NCBI RefSeq assembly: GCF_019042735.1
Contig: NZ_JAHQCR010000017.1
Location: 128,730-192,729, forward strand
Origin: Evansella alkalicola
GTDB lineage: Bacteria; Bacillota; Bacilli; Bacillales; Salisediminibacteriaceae
Direction of reading: 5' to 3'
Length of the DNA: 64,000 nt
The notes beneath the pieces are model-generated. The model was not told the origin of the DNA and did not search any database. It saw only the letters and a program-made list of their open reading frames with translations. Shown here one piece after another: positions 35,110 to 44,100 of this stretch (the first letter of the stretch is position 1; each line of letters begins with the position of its first letter). Position numbers and translations under genes: made by a program.

Positions 35110-35253
35110 TATTCCCACTCCTCACACTGATTCCGTTAAACCAGTTTTTCCACAAATCACCTATACTAGACTTCCGATCTTCTTAACTTTATATTATCTA
35201 TCATAAATTTATATTGCTAGAATTTTGCTTTATTAAAAGAAGTTAACATCATT

Positions 35254-35898
35254 TTACATGATTATTATGATAAGGAGGAATGCAGGTAGAAGGAGCAAGA
35301 TGCTTCTCGCTAGCAACTTCCTTCGAAAACTCATACTAATGTCCTCTCTTCCTGCTCTTAAAGTTATGATGATATCTTCGAAGAATTGCTCTAATTCCCA
35401 ATCCTTCTTACTGATTCGATACTCTAGTGTAACAGTTTGATCATTGGACAGAATACTATTTAGCCATTTAACCTTAATGACTCCCCTTTTATCAGCAAGC
35501 CTATATACAGGCTTATCTTCTGCCATTGTTCCATCATCAACCTTAAATTTGAAACCATTCATGTATAGAGCCTTTTCCAACTTTGTTAAAAAAACTTGTT
35601 TATTAATATTATGAATGGCAAATTCTCTCCTCTTCTTCCTTTTAGGGAAGAATAGAATCACACCAACAACTAGAAAAATGAATGTGAAGAAGGGGGGGAT
35701 TGCTTCTTCACGAATTACTTCATAATAATAGTACAGAACCAATAGCCCACCCATTGCCCCTAGAAGTTCAAACATCATAAAATACTTTCTATAAACACCT
35801 TTACAAAAATATATTTGAAAGCTCTCCCCAATAGCTGCAAGATATAAAAATATGTAAGGAATTAATAACGTTAATAAATTTAAATCAAAGAAATTCAT
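35254..35898 (-). CDS. Multi-pass membrane protein of unknown function
   Basis: 214 residues: three N-terminal membrane helices (about 7-25, 42-60, 68-86), a basic KRKKRRE stop, a soluble domain of about 90 residues with KLEKALYMNGFKFKVDDG, and a C-terminal helix SILLLLPAFLLIIIIM. I recognise no family. AGGGGGTATTTT precedes the ATG. Confidence 0.65.
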   Translation of the reverse strand: MNFFDLNLLTLLIPYIFLYLAAIGESFQIYFCKGVYRKYFMMFELLGAMGGLLVLYYYYEVIREEAIPPFFTFIFLVVGVILFFPKRKKRREFAIHNINKQVFLTKLEKALYMNGFKFKVDDGTMAEDKPVYRLADKRGVIKVKWLNSILSNDQTVTLEYRISKKDWELEQFFEDIIITLRAGREDISMSFRRKLLARSILLLLPAFLLIIIIM

Positions 35899-36029
35899 TA
35901 AAATACCCCCAACATTAAATTAATAAAACTAACTATTAATTTTTTCATTTTAATGATAAGTGCCTACTCCAACCTAATTCTTCATTCATAAGTTAGTATT
36001 GGAATGAATTGATTGCGAGGTGATGTCAG

Positions 36030-36470
36030 ATGAGCAAAGAAAAAGACCGTTCACGTTCATTACAACCGTTTCATGAAAAACCTTTTGGAGAACTACTTCA
36101 GTCCCTTGACTCTTTCTTTCAAGATGCGTTTAAACAGTTAAATCTACAAGGGATGAAGATGATACCTATTTATCAATACGAAACTAATAATGAATACGTC
36201 ATCGAAGCAGAGCTACCTGGTGTAAAAAAGGATCAAATATTTTTAGATATCTACCATAATTTCATTAAAATTGCAGTACAGTCTGACGAAATTGTAGAGG
36301 AAATAAATGATAATATAAAATCCATTAAAAAGCATGGTAAGTTTCAAAGGTCAGAAAGAGTCGTTCAACTCCCATTTCATGTTGATGAAAATGAAGTAAA
36401 TGCTTCCCTAAAAGATGGTATATTAAAAATACGTATACCAAACAAACGCATGAGAATCGCAATAGAATAA
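36030..36470 (+). CDS. Hsp20/alpha-crystallin family small heat-shock protein
   Basis: 146 residues. The alpha-crystallin domain runs from IYQYETNNEYVIEAELPGVKKDQI to VNASLKDGILKIRIP (A-x-x-x-n-GvL-like motif near the C-terminus). An ATP-independent holdase. GAGGTG precedes the ATG. Only 17 bases separate it from yppG, so they are probably co-transcribed; spore-coat-associated Hsp20 proteins (CotM/CotP) are possible relatives. Confidence 0.82.
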   Translation: MSKEKDRSRSLQPFHEKPFGELLQSLDSFFQDAFKQLNLQGMKMIPIYQYETNNEYVIEAELPGVKKDQIFLDIYHNFIKIAVQSDEIVEEINDNIKSIKKHGKFQRSERVVQLPFHVDENEVNASLKDGILKIRIPNKRMRIAIE

Positions 36471-36487
36471 AAGGAGGTTAATAAAAG

Positions 36488-36901
36488 ATGTACTATTCCC
36501 CGTATCGCGGAGGAACTCCTTATCCTCCTGTTCATCATGGAATGTATCCTCCGCCACAATCTTTATATTGGCATCCGCCACAACAACCACAGCAGCAAGC
36601 ACAACAGCAACAAGAATCTACCAGGAATGAACAACAGTCTGAAAAGAAAGATTCTGCCCAGACCAAGACATCACAACAGCCAAATCAGCAACAATATCCA
36701 CATCATTTCCATGGTGGATACGTTGGACCAGGATATCCTCCCCCTTATTCAAGACCAGGACCAGGCTTCCTATCAGCTTTTAAAACAGAGGATGGAAAAT
36801 TTGATTTCGACAAAGCTTCTAACACACTTGATCAAGTAGTAAATTTAGGAAACCAAATTAGTCCTATCGTAAAACAAGTAGGCGGATTATTCAAAAAGTA
36901 A
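36488..36901 (+). CDS. yppG: YppG family protein
   Basis: 137 residues: a Pro-, Tyr-, His- and Gln-rich N-terminal two thirds (Q runs at about 35-45) and the YppG C-terminus GFLSAFKTEDGKFDFDKAS through QISPIVKQVGGLFKK. In B. subtilis YppG is a spore coat component. AAAGGAGG precedes the ATG. Confidence 0.82.
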   Translation: MYYSPYRGGTPYPPVHHGMYPPPQSLYWHPPQQPQQQAQQQQESTRNEQQSEKKDSAQTKTSQQPNQQQYPHHFHGGYVGPGYPPPYSRPGPGFLSAFKTEDGKFDFDKASNTLDQVVNLGNQISPIVKQVGGLFKK

Positions 36902-36920
36902 GACTTTAAAATAATTGAAG

Positions 36921-36962
36921 GAAACGGAAAGGCTTCTATTGGCCTAACCGTTTTCTTTTTTG
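36921..36962 (+). terminator. Terminator after yppG
   Basis: AAACGGAAAGGC pairs with GCCTAACCGTTT (imperfect), followed by TCTTTTTT. Confidence 0.75.
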
Positions 36963-37110
36963 ATGTCTCTATAAAACTATATTTTTGTTTATCTGTACGG
37001 AACTCCCTCTCCGTAGGCGGCTAAACCCTTCTTTAAAAGCACAACCTTTATAATTCAGCGTTTCTCTATGCTAAACTAGTATTATAACTAGTTTAAGGGA
37101 GGTCTTTATA

Positions 37111-37860
37111 ATGAATAAGGTTATAAATACAATACTTAATCACCGTTCAATAAGAAATTTTAAAGATGAGCCACTTCAGGATGAACACATAAAGATCATT
37201 GTAGAGTCTGCTCAAATGGCTTCCACATCAAGCTACATACAAGCATACACCATTATAGGTGTAAAAGACCGTAAAACAAAGTCAAAATTGGCTAACCTAG
37301 CAGGGAATCAATCTTACGTAGAACAAAATGGTCACTTTTTTGTTTTCTGTGCAGATCTTCATCGCCACGCCTGTGCTGGAAAGATGGAAAATGTAGATGT
37401 GCAAATGTCCCTCCAAAGTACAGAGAAATTTATGGTCGCCATAATTGATGCGTCTTTAGCGGCACAAAATGCTGCTATTGCTGCAGAATCTCTAGGATTA
37501 GGAATTTGTTATATAGGTGGTATACGAAATAATTTGGAGAAGGTTTCAAATCTATTAAAACTGCCTAAATATGTCGTCCCCCTATTCGGATTAGCAGTTG
37601 GTGTTCCTGCTAGCAGTACCGAACAAAAGCCCCGATTACCTTTTGATCATATTTATCATGAGGAAGTTTATCAGCAAAATGAAACAGATTATATAGACCA
37701 ACTGAATAAGTATAACAGTACGATATCGTCATATTACAATAAAAGAACCAATGGCAAACGTAAAGATAGATGGACTGAACAAATGGCTACTATGCTTTCA
37801 ACTCCAAAACGAACAAACATGAAGGAGTTTTTGCAAGGTAAAGGCTACTTAAAGGACTAG
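37111..37860 (+). CDS. NADPH-dependent FMN nitroreductase (NfsA/NfrA-like)
   Basis: 249-residue flavoprotein: NHRSIRNFKDEPL at the N-terminus binds FMN phosphate, ASTSSYIQAYTIIGV, and GLGICYIGGIRNN in the C-terminal half. Reduces quinones, flavins or nitroaromatics using NAD(P)H. GGGAGG lies before the ATG. Confidence 0.88.
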   Translation: MNKVINTILNHRSIRNFKDEPLQDEHIKIIVESAQMASTSSYIQAYTIIGVKDRKTKSKLANLAGNQSYVEQNGHFFVFCADLHRHACAGKMENVDVQMSLQSTEKFMVAIIDASLAAQNAAIAAESLGLGICYIGGIRNNLEKVSNLLKLPKYVVPLFGLAVGVPASSTEQKPRLPFDHIYHEEVYQQNETDYIDQLNKYNSTISSYYNKRTNGKRKDRWTEQMATMLSTPKRTNMKEFLQGKGYLKD

Positions 37861-37936
37861 AAAATGAAGATCAATAGGGGGTTGTAAAGATACCCCCTAT
37901 AAAAAGAGAGAGTTTATCCCACCACTACGTAACAAA

Positions 37937-37978
37937 GAGGATGCTAGGTCATGAATACCTGGCACCCTCCTTTCTTAT
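37937..37978 (+). terminator. Terminator after the nitroreductase gene
   Basis: GAGGATGCTAGGT pairs with ACCTGGCACCCTC (one mismatch), followed by CTTTCTT. Confidence 0.6.
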
Positions 37979-37997
37979 GAGCAATATATACTGTTAT

Positions 37998-38228
37998 TTA
38001 ATTTATGCTATATGCATTTAGTTCTGTATCCATTACTGGGAAAAGTGCTAGGATATTTTCGCGGTTAAATTTTCTATAGCCTTTTCGTAAATGACAGAAT
38101 CCACCTAACCATTTCTCATCATACTTTTCAACAGAGACCATACGTTTTGTAACGATTCCCTTATTTGACTGATACATGATAATAACAGGACGTTTCATTT
38201 GTATAGCCCGTCGCAAAATACCCTCCAT
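37998..38228 (-). CDS. Short stand-alone WYL-like domain protein
   Basis: 76 residues: LRRAIQMKRPVIIMYQSNKGIVTKRMVSV and GFCHLRKGYRKFNRENILALFPV resemble the beta-barrel of WYL domains, without a helix-turn-helix. ATG at 38228 follows GAGGGGG by eight bases. Possibly a ligand-binding or RNA-associated protein; function unknown. Confidence 0.55.
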   Translation of the reverse strand: MEGILRRAIQMKRPVIIMYQSNKGIVTKRMVSVEKYDEKWLGGFCHLRKGYRKFNRENILALFPVMDTELNAYSIN

Positions 38229-38319
38229 CACACCATCCCCCTCACTATATAAGAACAAACGTTCTAAATACATTATACGAACTAAAGTTCCTATTTTCAA
38301 GTGATACTACTCTTATTTT

Positions 38320-39483
38320 CTATGTGTTCCATTCTTTTTTTATAAGGGGGTAGCGTTGTTTTGTAATGGAACCATTTTTAGGATATGTTTTATTTGAATG
38401 TTGACAACATTCCAGCATTGCTGATACAACCCTTTTCCTAGCAGGGAAAATGTCAGAATCATGTTGAAGTTTTTCCTTTTGACCTCTAATAATTTCAGAT
38501 ATCTTGATCCCTTTGTGTAATACGGTAATATTATCGCGATTTTTTAAAACAGCTTGATTTATTTTTTCTTGTCCAGGCAATGGAGAGAGTATTCCTGTAG
38601 GAATATTCCATAATATTGCCTCTGCCATCGAAACACCCCCTGGTTTTGATATGAAAAAATCAGCTGATTTCACATACTCATGGTAATTAGAAGAAAATGG
38701 AAGGAGGTGAACGACAGAACCATTTTTTAATCGGAGTCTCTTTCTTTCCTGACATGCCTTTCCTTGAAACCAAATAATAAAGCTTGGAAGTCTATCTTTC
38801 TCTAGGAGTGTCAATACTTCCTTCTCTCTTATTAGACCTTCCCCTCCACCGGAAATAACGATAAACGGTTTATTATCAGGGATTGACAATTCCTTTCTAG
38901 TTATATCTTGAGCATTATCATTTTTTCTTTTATCCCAAATCTCCCTAGTTGGTATTCCATATGCAAAGAATTGGCAATTAGGGTATTTTCTTTTTAACCC
39001 GTCCATCTCTTTCTCTTGAGCAACAAAAGTTCCATCTAAGTTAGGAGAAATGGAGAGACTGTGCGTATTAAAATCAGTCAATACGGAAAAAATTTTTAAG
39101 TGATTTTGTTCCCTCAATACCTTCTTTTTCATATATAAGCAAAGTTGTGTAGCTAGGGGGTGAGTACCAATCATGACATCGTATCTCTCGGCTTTACAAT
39201 GCTCAAATAACTCCTTCCACCACAGTGCTAATAGAGGCTGTAGAGCATAGGACGAGACCCTGTTATCTGTTAATCGATACGTCAAATCCCATATATAAGG
39301 AAGTGTATGAATACATTTATAATAAGTTTTTTTTATTCCACTTGAAGTTTTCTTTTCCATAAAAGACATAATATCAATAATTGTTGGTTGATACCCTAAT
39401 CTCTCCCATTCCTCTTTTAATGCGATACTGACTTGATGATGTCCTTCTCCAATTGAAATTGTAAAAATTGCAATGCGTTCCAT
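38320..39483 (-). CDS. Glycosyltransferase of the MGDG synthase/UgtP type
   Basis: 387 residues in a GT-B fold. N-terminal MGDG-synthase-like domain starts IAIFTISIGEGHHQVSIAL and contains YDVMIGTHPLATQL; the C-terminal GT28-like domain has VISGGGEGL and the nucleotide-sugar motif FISKPGGVSMAEAILWNIP. It likely transfers a sugar to diacylglycerol or another lipid in the inner leaflet. The start is ATG at 39483 with GGAG eight bases upstream. Confidence 0.8.
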   Translation of the reverse strand: MERIAIFTISIGEGHHQVSIALKEEWERLGYQPTIIDIMSFMEKKTSSGIKKTYYKCIHTLPYIWDLTYRLTDNRVSSYALQPLLALWWKELFEHCKAERYDVMIGTHPLATQLCLYMKKKVLREQNHLKIFSVLTDFNTHSLSISPNLDGTFVAQEKEMDGLKRKYPNCQFFAYGIPTREIWDKRKNDNAQDITRKELSIPDNKPFIVISGGGEGLIREKEVLTLLEKDRLPSFIIWFQGKACQERKRLRLKNGSVVHLLPFSSNYHEYVKSADFFISKPGGVSMAEAILWNIPTGILSPLPGQEKINQAVLKNRDNITVLHKGIKISEIIRGQKEKLQHDSDIFPARKRVVSAMLECCQHSNKTYPKNGSITKQRYPLIKKEWNT

Positions 39484-39593
39484 TTTTACCACTCCATCCT
39501 ATTCATTCTTAGTATCACAGGATTTGTGGAAAAAAATACAAAAAGAAAACTTCCCTAAGTATAAAGACGCTTAAAGAAGTTTCCTAAGTCTAA

Positions 39594-40019
39594 TTATATT
39601 CCCTTTGTCATTGTAACATGGGCAATTCCTGCATCATAGAAAACATCTGACACAGTTTCATACCCAAGCTTCAAATAGAATGGTTCTGCATGGGTCTGGG
39701 CATTGAGCTTTATTTGAGATACATGCTCCTTCGCCGTACTCTCCATCTTTGCCATAAGCTGTTCTCCTACCCCTTTTTTCCGCAAAGACTTAATTACACA
39801 AACTCTCTCAACTTTTGCATAGTCACCATCATACCTCAGTCTACCTGCACCAACTGGAGTATGATTATCATAAACGATAAAATGGGTAGCTTCCTTTTCA
39901 CGTTCATCAATTTCAATTTCTTCAGGAACTTGTTGCTCCTCAATAAATACTTTCCGCCTTACTGAATATGCATCATTCATTTCCTCTTCTGATGTAACAA
40001 CCTTCACGTCTAATTCCAA
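39594..40019 (-). CDS. yjcF: GNAT N-acetyltransferase (YjcF-like)
   Basis: 141 residues. Acetyl-CoA motif A is KVERVCVIKSLRKKGVGEQLM (shown here by VERVCV and RKKGVGEQL), and LKLGYETVSDVFYDAGI ends the domain. The substrate is unknown. TTG start, two bases after the yjcG stop; translation is probably coupled. Confidence 0.82.
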   Translation of the reverse strand: MELDVKVVTSEEEMNDAYSVRRKVFIEEQQVPEEIEIDEREKEATHFIVYDNHTPVGAGRLRYDGDYAKVERVCVIKSLRKKGVGEQLMAKMESTAKEHVSQIKLNAQTHAEPFYLKLGYETVSDVFYDAGIAHVTMTKGI

Positions 40020-40020
40020 A

Positions 40021-40536
40021 TTAATGATCCCTTCCTAATAAAAAAGTTTCATATGCTGTCCACGTTCCGTTTTCCAGTTGGTAAAGAAGGGAAAAACGGT
40101 CTACGGTTTCTTCATGACGAATGTCCTCTAGTTTTAATCTCCCATATACATCTGAGCACTCATCATTATCCAAATCTTGTCCAATTGTAATATGTGGAAT
40201 GAACTGGTACTTCAATTCATGCTGTAACATTCCACTATTAAGTTTCTCATGTAAAGTTGTGAGCTCAGCGGTGTCCCTAACCTTCATATAAATCGTATTA
40301 GTAACTGGATAAAATGAGCTGAATTTGTATACTTCCAAAGTAAAAGGGCTCACTTCTTTTGCCACATTACGTATATGACTAACAATCTCCCCCACATTAC
40401 CTTCGTCAGCTTCAAAGGCTTCCTTCAGCGTCAAATGAGGGGGAATCATCGAATAGCGAGAATCATACCGCTTTCGATATGAATTAGCAACATCCTGTAG
40501 TTTCTTCGATGGAAAAATAGCAATTCCGTATCTCAT
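40021..40536 (-). CDS. yjcG: 2H phosphoesterase family protein YjcG
   Basis: 171 residues with two HxT motifs of the 2'-5' RNA ligase/cyclic phosphodiesterase fold: PPHLTLKEAF near residue 33 and PHITIGQDL near 113. Cytosolic; RNA or small-molecule substrate unknown. AAAGATG with GGAGGGGAAAAG upstream of the ATG. Pairs with yjcF as in B. subtilis. Confidence 0.88.
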   Translation of the reverse strand: MRYGIAIFPSKKLQDVANSYRKRYDSRYSMIPPHLTLKEAFEADEGNVGEIVSHIRNVAKEVSPFTLEVYKFSSFYPVTNTIYMKVRDTAELTTLHEKLNSGMLQHELKYQFIPHITIGQDLDNDECSDVYGRLKLEDIRHEETVDRFSLLYQLENGTWTAYETFLLGRDH

Positions 40537-40793
40537 CTTTTCCCCTCCTTCAGTATCTTTTCAATATTTTAACACAATTTTGTCTATTACATGATTCATT
40601 CACATTTTTTTTTCAGTAAAAAAAATCAAAATCCTTCTTTAAAAAGTATACCGTGAATATTGGTTACTCTATGTCATTTCACAAATATTCACTCGTTTAC
40701 ACAAAAGGTACAAGTGCGACATCTGCTCATTTTCTATATTTATGTTAGAATACTAGTCATATAGTTTATATTCGTGAAGGAGTGAAATGAAAC

Positions 40794-41354
40794 ATGGGAG
40801 AGAAACAACCAGTCCACTGTAAAGTTGTAGAAAAGGCAGCACGAGAACTATTAGCAGAACGAGGAGTAACACTCGAAGCTATTGCAGAAATCGTTTTCGA
40901 TATGCAGTATCAATATAATAAATCACTAACAATGGCAGATTGCATCGATAGTGTAGACAAGGTACTTCAAAAACGTGAAATACAACATGCTGTCCTCGTT
41001 GGGATCGAACTTGACAAACTAGCTGAAAAGAAAATGCTCTCTGAACCACTACAATCCATTATTGAGTCTGACGAAGGACTATTCGGTGTAGATGAAACCC
41101 TTGCACTAGGGTCAGTATTTGGTTATGGAAGTATTGCCGTAACAACGTTTGGCTATCTTGATAAAGAGAAAGTTGGTATTATAAAGGAATTAGATACAAA
41201 ATCAGACGATTCTGTCAACACCTTCCTAGACGATTTGCTTTGCAGTATAGCAGCAAATGCTTCAAGTAGGCTTGCGCACCGCTTACGTGATCGGCAAGAA
41301 CGTTTGAGAGAAGAAGAAATTGAACGCCGAGACCGTGAAGAACGTATTGGTTAG
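40794..41354 (+). CDS. pgpA: Phosphatidylglycerophosphatase A-family protein
   Basis: 186 residues related to PgpA/YutG. The domain includes VFDMQYQYN, ALGSVFGYGSIAVTTFGYLDK and FLDDLLCSIAANAS. In the soluble Firmicutes branch the exact substrate is not established. GAAGGAG lies before the ATG. The charged C-terminal tail RLRDRQERLREEEIE is helical. Confidence 0.78.
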   Translation: MGEKQPVHCKVVEKAARELLAERGVTLEAIAEIVFDMQYQYNKSLTMADCIDSVDKVLQKREIQHAVLVGIELDKLAEKKMLSEPLQSIIESDEGLFGVDETLALGSVFGYGSIAVTTFGYLDKEKVGIIKELDTKSDDSVNTFLDDLLCSIAANASSRLAHRLRDRQERLREEEIERRDREERIG

Positions 41355-41401
41355 CACTATACTAATGGGTGCATTAAGCGTTGATTAAATTGTCATATTG
41401 A

Positions 41402-41434
41402 GGGGAGGTGAATAACATACCTCCCTGCTCTTTT
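41402..41434 (+). terminator. Hairpin after pgpA
   Basis: GGGAGGT pairs with ACCTCCC, followed by TGCTCTTTTG; a moderate terminator. Confidence 0.5.
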
Positions 41435-41504
41435 GATTTCTTGATTAATTTTCCAGTAAATGATATATTTTTCTTCAGTGACGAAAAATATTGAGGTGAA
41501 AATA

Positions 41505-41711
41505 GTGGAAAACAAAAATCAAGCAGAGCCTTCACAGAAAAAGACACGATGGATCTATTTAAAAAAGGTATTTACCTCAAAATTTCAGGCTAATTGTTTA
41601 AAAGCAAAGCTAGAAGATAATTGGCAAAATGGCTATGAAATCCCACCATGGGTTGAAATTAGAAAACTTAAAAATGAACGCTATGTTGTCCGTTATACGT
41701 ACGATGAATAA
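41505..41711 (+). CDS. Small hypothetical basic protein
   Basis: 68 residues starting at a GTG with AGGTG upstream. Reads RWIYLKKVFTSKFQANCLKA and ends VEIRKLKNERYVVRYTYDE. It has no membrane segment or metal motif. It resembles small DUF-type proteins of Bacillaceae but I cannot name the family. Confidence 0.5.
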   Translation: MENKNQAEPSQKKTRWIYLKKVFTSKFQANCLKAKLEDNWQNGYEIPPWVEIRKLKNERYVVRYTYDE

Positions 41712-41744
41712 ATGTTTTCCACACTACTTATTATTTCAAGAGTC

Positions 41745-41773
41745 TTGACATTATTTAATAATTCGTCTATATT
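41745..41773 (+). promoter_or_regulatory. tRNA-Val promoter
   Basis: TTGACA, 17-base spacer and TATATT, ending about 33 bases upstream of the mature tRNA. Confidence 0.65.
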
Positions 41774-41805
41774 ATAATTTGTCGCTTATCATAAATGATT
41801 AAATC

Positions 41806-41880
41806 GAGCCGTTAGCTCAGCGGGAGAGCACTTGCTTGACAGGCAAGGGGTCGTTGGTTCAAATCCAATACGGCTCACCA
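41806..41880 (+). tRNA. tRNA-Val (anticodon GAC)
   Basis: A full cloverleaf with encoded CCA: acceptor GAGCCGT/ACGGCTC, anticodon loop CTTGACAGG containing GAC, and T-arm GGTTCAAATCC. Its 3' half is the integration site of the element that follows, which restores the tRNA sequence exactly. Confidence 0.95.
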
Positions 41881-41881
41881 T
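41835..41881 (+). repeat. attL (47-bp direct repeat, copy 1)
   Basis: From the anticodon arm to the base after CCA of tRNA-Val; identical to 58584-58630. Confidence 0.92.
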
Positions 41882-41961
41882 ACATATGTACCAACGGTTT
41901 CAGCCGTTAATGAACGAATAAAAAGAAAGTGGTTGCAGTCGCACCCTAATTCTTGAACAAT

Positions 41962-41997
41962 AACCATTTCACAGAAAAATGTGAGGTGGTTTTTTTG
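41962..41997 (+). terminator. Terminator-like hairpin that contains the integrase ribosome site
   Basis: AACCATTTCACA pairs along its full length with TGTGAGGTGGTT (two G-U pairs), six-base loop, then seven T residues ending at the TTG start of int. The ribosome site GAGGTGG is in the 3' arm. It would terminate tRNA readthrough and hide the int start when folded. Confidence 0.7.
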
Positions 41998-42912
41998 TTG
42001 TTAAAATTTGCAATTGAAGATTTTCTGGATGATCGGGAGTTTAAGAATGTCACAAAGCCAACCCTAGACACGTACAAAGTTATTTTTAAACAATTTTCGC
42101 ATTATGTATCTGAACAAGGTGTGGTTAATGTAGAGGACATCACACCAAATCTCATGAAAAAGTATTTTGTCTATTGTAGTAAAGAATTAGGTAACAATGT
42201 TGTATCTGTAAATGCAAAAATAAGAAGATTAAGAGCGTTCATGAATTACATGGTGGAAGAAGAAGTAATAAGTAAAAGTCCAATGGAAAAAATCCAACAA
42301 AGTAAAGAAGATATTAGAATTAATGTCTTTACGAACTACCACATCAAGCAAATGTTAAAATACTATCGTAAAATTCAGCAAAGAGAAAAAGAGTTTTGGG
42401 CATACCGTGACCACACTATTATACTTTTCCTTTTAGGAACTGGTGTGAGATTAAATGAAATGTGTAATACAAAATGGTCAGATATTGACTTTAAAGAACA
42501 TCACTTAATTGTTTTTGGTAAAGCAAGAATGACACAAACTATTCCACTAGCAGAAAAACTTGTAAAAGAATTATCTGCATACAAACTATATTGTGAAACA
42601 TATTTTGGAGAAGTTAATGAATATGTCTTTACGAATATAAGAAACAAACGAATGACTGATGAAGCAGTAAAGAATGTATTTAAACGATTGAAAACAATCA
42701 TGAATTTTCGTGATGTGCGTTTATCGGCTCATACGTTCCGCCACACTTTCGCTCACAGGTGTTTAATGTCTGGAATGGATGTGTTTACACTACAAAAACT
42801 CATGAGACATAATAGTTTAAATACCACTCAAAAATATCTTGCTTTATGGGGTCATGATCTACGTAAACAATCTGAAAAGTACAATCCATTAAACACAATG
42901 GATATATTTTAA
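41998..42912 (+). CDS. int: Tyrosine recombinase/integrase of the element
   Basis: 304 residues. N-terminal SAM-like DNA-binding domain (about 5-90) and catalytic domain with R151 (GTGVRLNEM), H245-x-x-R248 (AHTFRHTFAH), H271 (MRHNSLNTTQKY) and nucleophile Y280. Integrates into the tRNA-Val gene just upstream. TTG at 41998 is chosen because AGGTGG lies eight bases upstream; an adjacent in-frame TTG is also possible. The enzyme is XerC-like in size, without a large arm-binding domain. Confidence 0.92.
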   Translation: MLKFAIEDFLDDREFKNVTKPTLDTYKVIFKQFSHYVSEQGVVNVEDITPNLMKKYFVYCSKELGNNVVSVNAKIRRLRAFMNYMVEEEVISKSPMEKIQQSKEDIRINVFTNYHIKQMLKYYRKIQQREKEFWAYRDHTIILFLLGTGVRLNEMCNTKWSDIDFKEHHLIVFGKARMTQTIPLAEKLVKELSAYKLYCETYFGEVNEYVFTNIRNKRMTDEAVKNVFKRLKTIMNFRDVRLSAHTFRHTFAHRCLMSGMDVFTLQKLMRHNSLNTTQKYLALWGHDLRKQSEKYNPLNTMDIF

Positions 42913-42926
42913 GGGAGGTCGAACCA

Positions 42927-43088
42927 ATGAATAAATTTAGACCTTCCATCATCCACTATGCAAGTTATGTAGATATTACTAAGATACTAGATGAAATGAT
43001 TCAAGATACCGATAATGAACAATTCATTACCATTCTTACTGAAAAGAAAGAAGAAGTTTCAGAACGATATAATAAAAATTTCAAATAA
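42927..43088 (+). CDS. 53-residue protein downstream of int
   Basis: GGGAGG lies eight bases before an ATG opening MNKFRPSIIHYASYVDITKI. The body is helical and acidic, ending EEVSERYNKNFK. Fourteen bases after int, so likely co-transcribed. Candidate excisionase or regulator by position only; no helix-turn-helix recognised. Confidence 0.6.
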   Translation: MNKFRPSIIHYASYVDITKILDEMIQDTDNEQFITILTEKKEEVSERYNKNFK

Positions 43089-43102
43089 AGGGGTTTTATA
43101 AA

Positions 43103-43330
43103 ATGAACAAATATGAAGTGTATTCCACTATCAGCCTTCCAGTCTCAATTGAGGTTAATGCAAACAGTAAAGAACATGCTATGATGATTGCACAATATAA
43201 GATGAATGAAATGATTGTAAAGGAAATTAAGGTACAAATTACAACATTGAACAATCAGAAAGTTAAACCAACTGTCCATGATTGGAACATAGATATTGAT
43301 TGTACGCATGAAGAAGATGTAACTGCATAA
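43103..43330 (+). CDS. 75-residue protein, last gene of the int operon
   Basis: AAAGGGG before the ATG. Sequence MNKYEVYSTISLPVSIEVNA followed by NSKEHAMMIAQYKMNEM suggests a beta-strand/helix domain like those of small phage proteins with DpnD/PcfM-type folds. Role unknown. A clear terminator follows. Confidence 0.6.
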   Translation: MNKYEVYSTISLPVSIEVNANSKEHAMMIAQYKMNEMIVKEIKVQITTLNNQKVKPTVHDWNIDIDCTHEEDVTA

Positions 43331-43337
43331 CCATTTT

Positions 43338-43366
43338 GGAGGACTGATTATAGTCCTCCTTTTTAT
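43338..43366 (+). terminator. Terminator of the int operon
   Basis: GGAGGACT pairs with AGTCCTCC followed by TTTTTAT. Confidence 0.9.
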
Positions 43367-43497
43367 TTCCTTCTCACGTTATTACAAATAGTGTTCTCAC
43401 AATATTAGAGTTGTCGAGGGGTAATATACCTAAACTACCTCATATATCTTTTTTCGTACATTGTAACTTATGATATTCGCCTTAAAATTGATTCTAA

Positions 43498-44088
43498 TTA
43501 AATTCTTTCAGCAGTCCATATGAGTAATCCTACTTTTGTCTTGTCTACGTCTATAATATTCCATTCAGAACCCATGACATTAAATGTATCATTAATACTA
43601 AAATCTCTAGTATCTTCATTATTTTGTACTGTAATTATCACTTGATTTTCTGGAATGTTAATTGCTTCATTACCTGTAATATCAAACTTACGATTATCTG
43701 CAATTACAGGAAAGTCAATCCATTCTGTCACCCTTTCCTCATATATTGGAAACCCTCTCCAATCATCACCAATGTAAACTAATTCTGTTCCACCAGGTAT
43801 TTCAATTGTGTAATTACAATGTCTCATAATAGATTTATAAGTGACATTTCGCTTTGCTTCCGTTTCAGTGATAACCATAAATGGCTTATCATTGTATGTA
43901 ACTAAATCTCCACGTTTAATAGTGTCTAATGTGGAAACCATACGATCATCATAGTCAATAATTCTATTCAAAAGTGGAGTAGTAATTAGTGCCTTTGAAG
44001 GATGGTTGTTAATTAGAATGTCAATTCCTGCTTGATCTAATAAGTATTGAAAGTCCTCTGCTGCTTCATTCCTATCAAATAAATTCAA
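43498..44088 (-). CDS. Putative head-completion/connector protein
   Basis: 196 residues. The beta-rich C-terminal two thirds (KRGDLVTYNDKPFMVITE, then NDTFNVMGSEWNIIDVDKTK) resembles head-closure proteins that sit between portal and tail, but similarity is only by pattern. TTG at 44088 follows AGGAGG by eight bases. The ribosome site overlaps the stop region of the gene upstream, so the two are coupled. Confidence 0.5.
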   Translation of the reverse strand: MNLFDRNEAAEDFQYLLDQAGIDILINNHPSKALITTPLLNRIIDYDDRMVSTLDTIKRGDLVTYNDKPFMVITETEAKRNVTYKSIMRHCNYTIEIPGGTELVYIGDDWRGFPIYEERVTEWIDFPVIADNRKFDITGNEAINIPENQVIITVQNNEDTRDFSINDTFNVMGSEWNIIDVDKTKVGLLIWTAERI

Positions 44089-44100
44089 GTAATGCACCTC

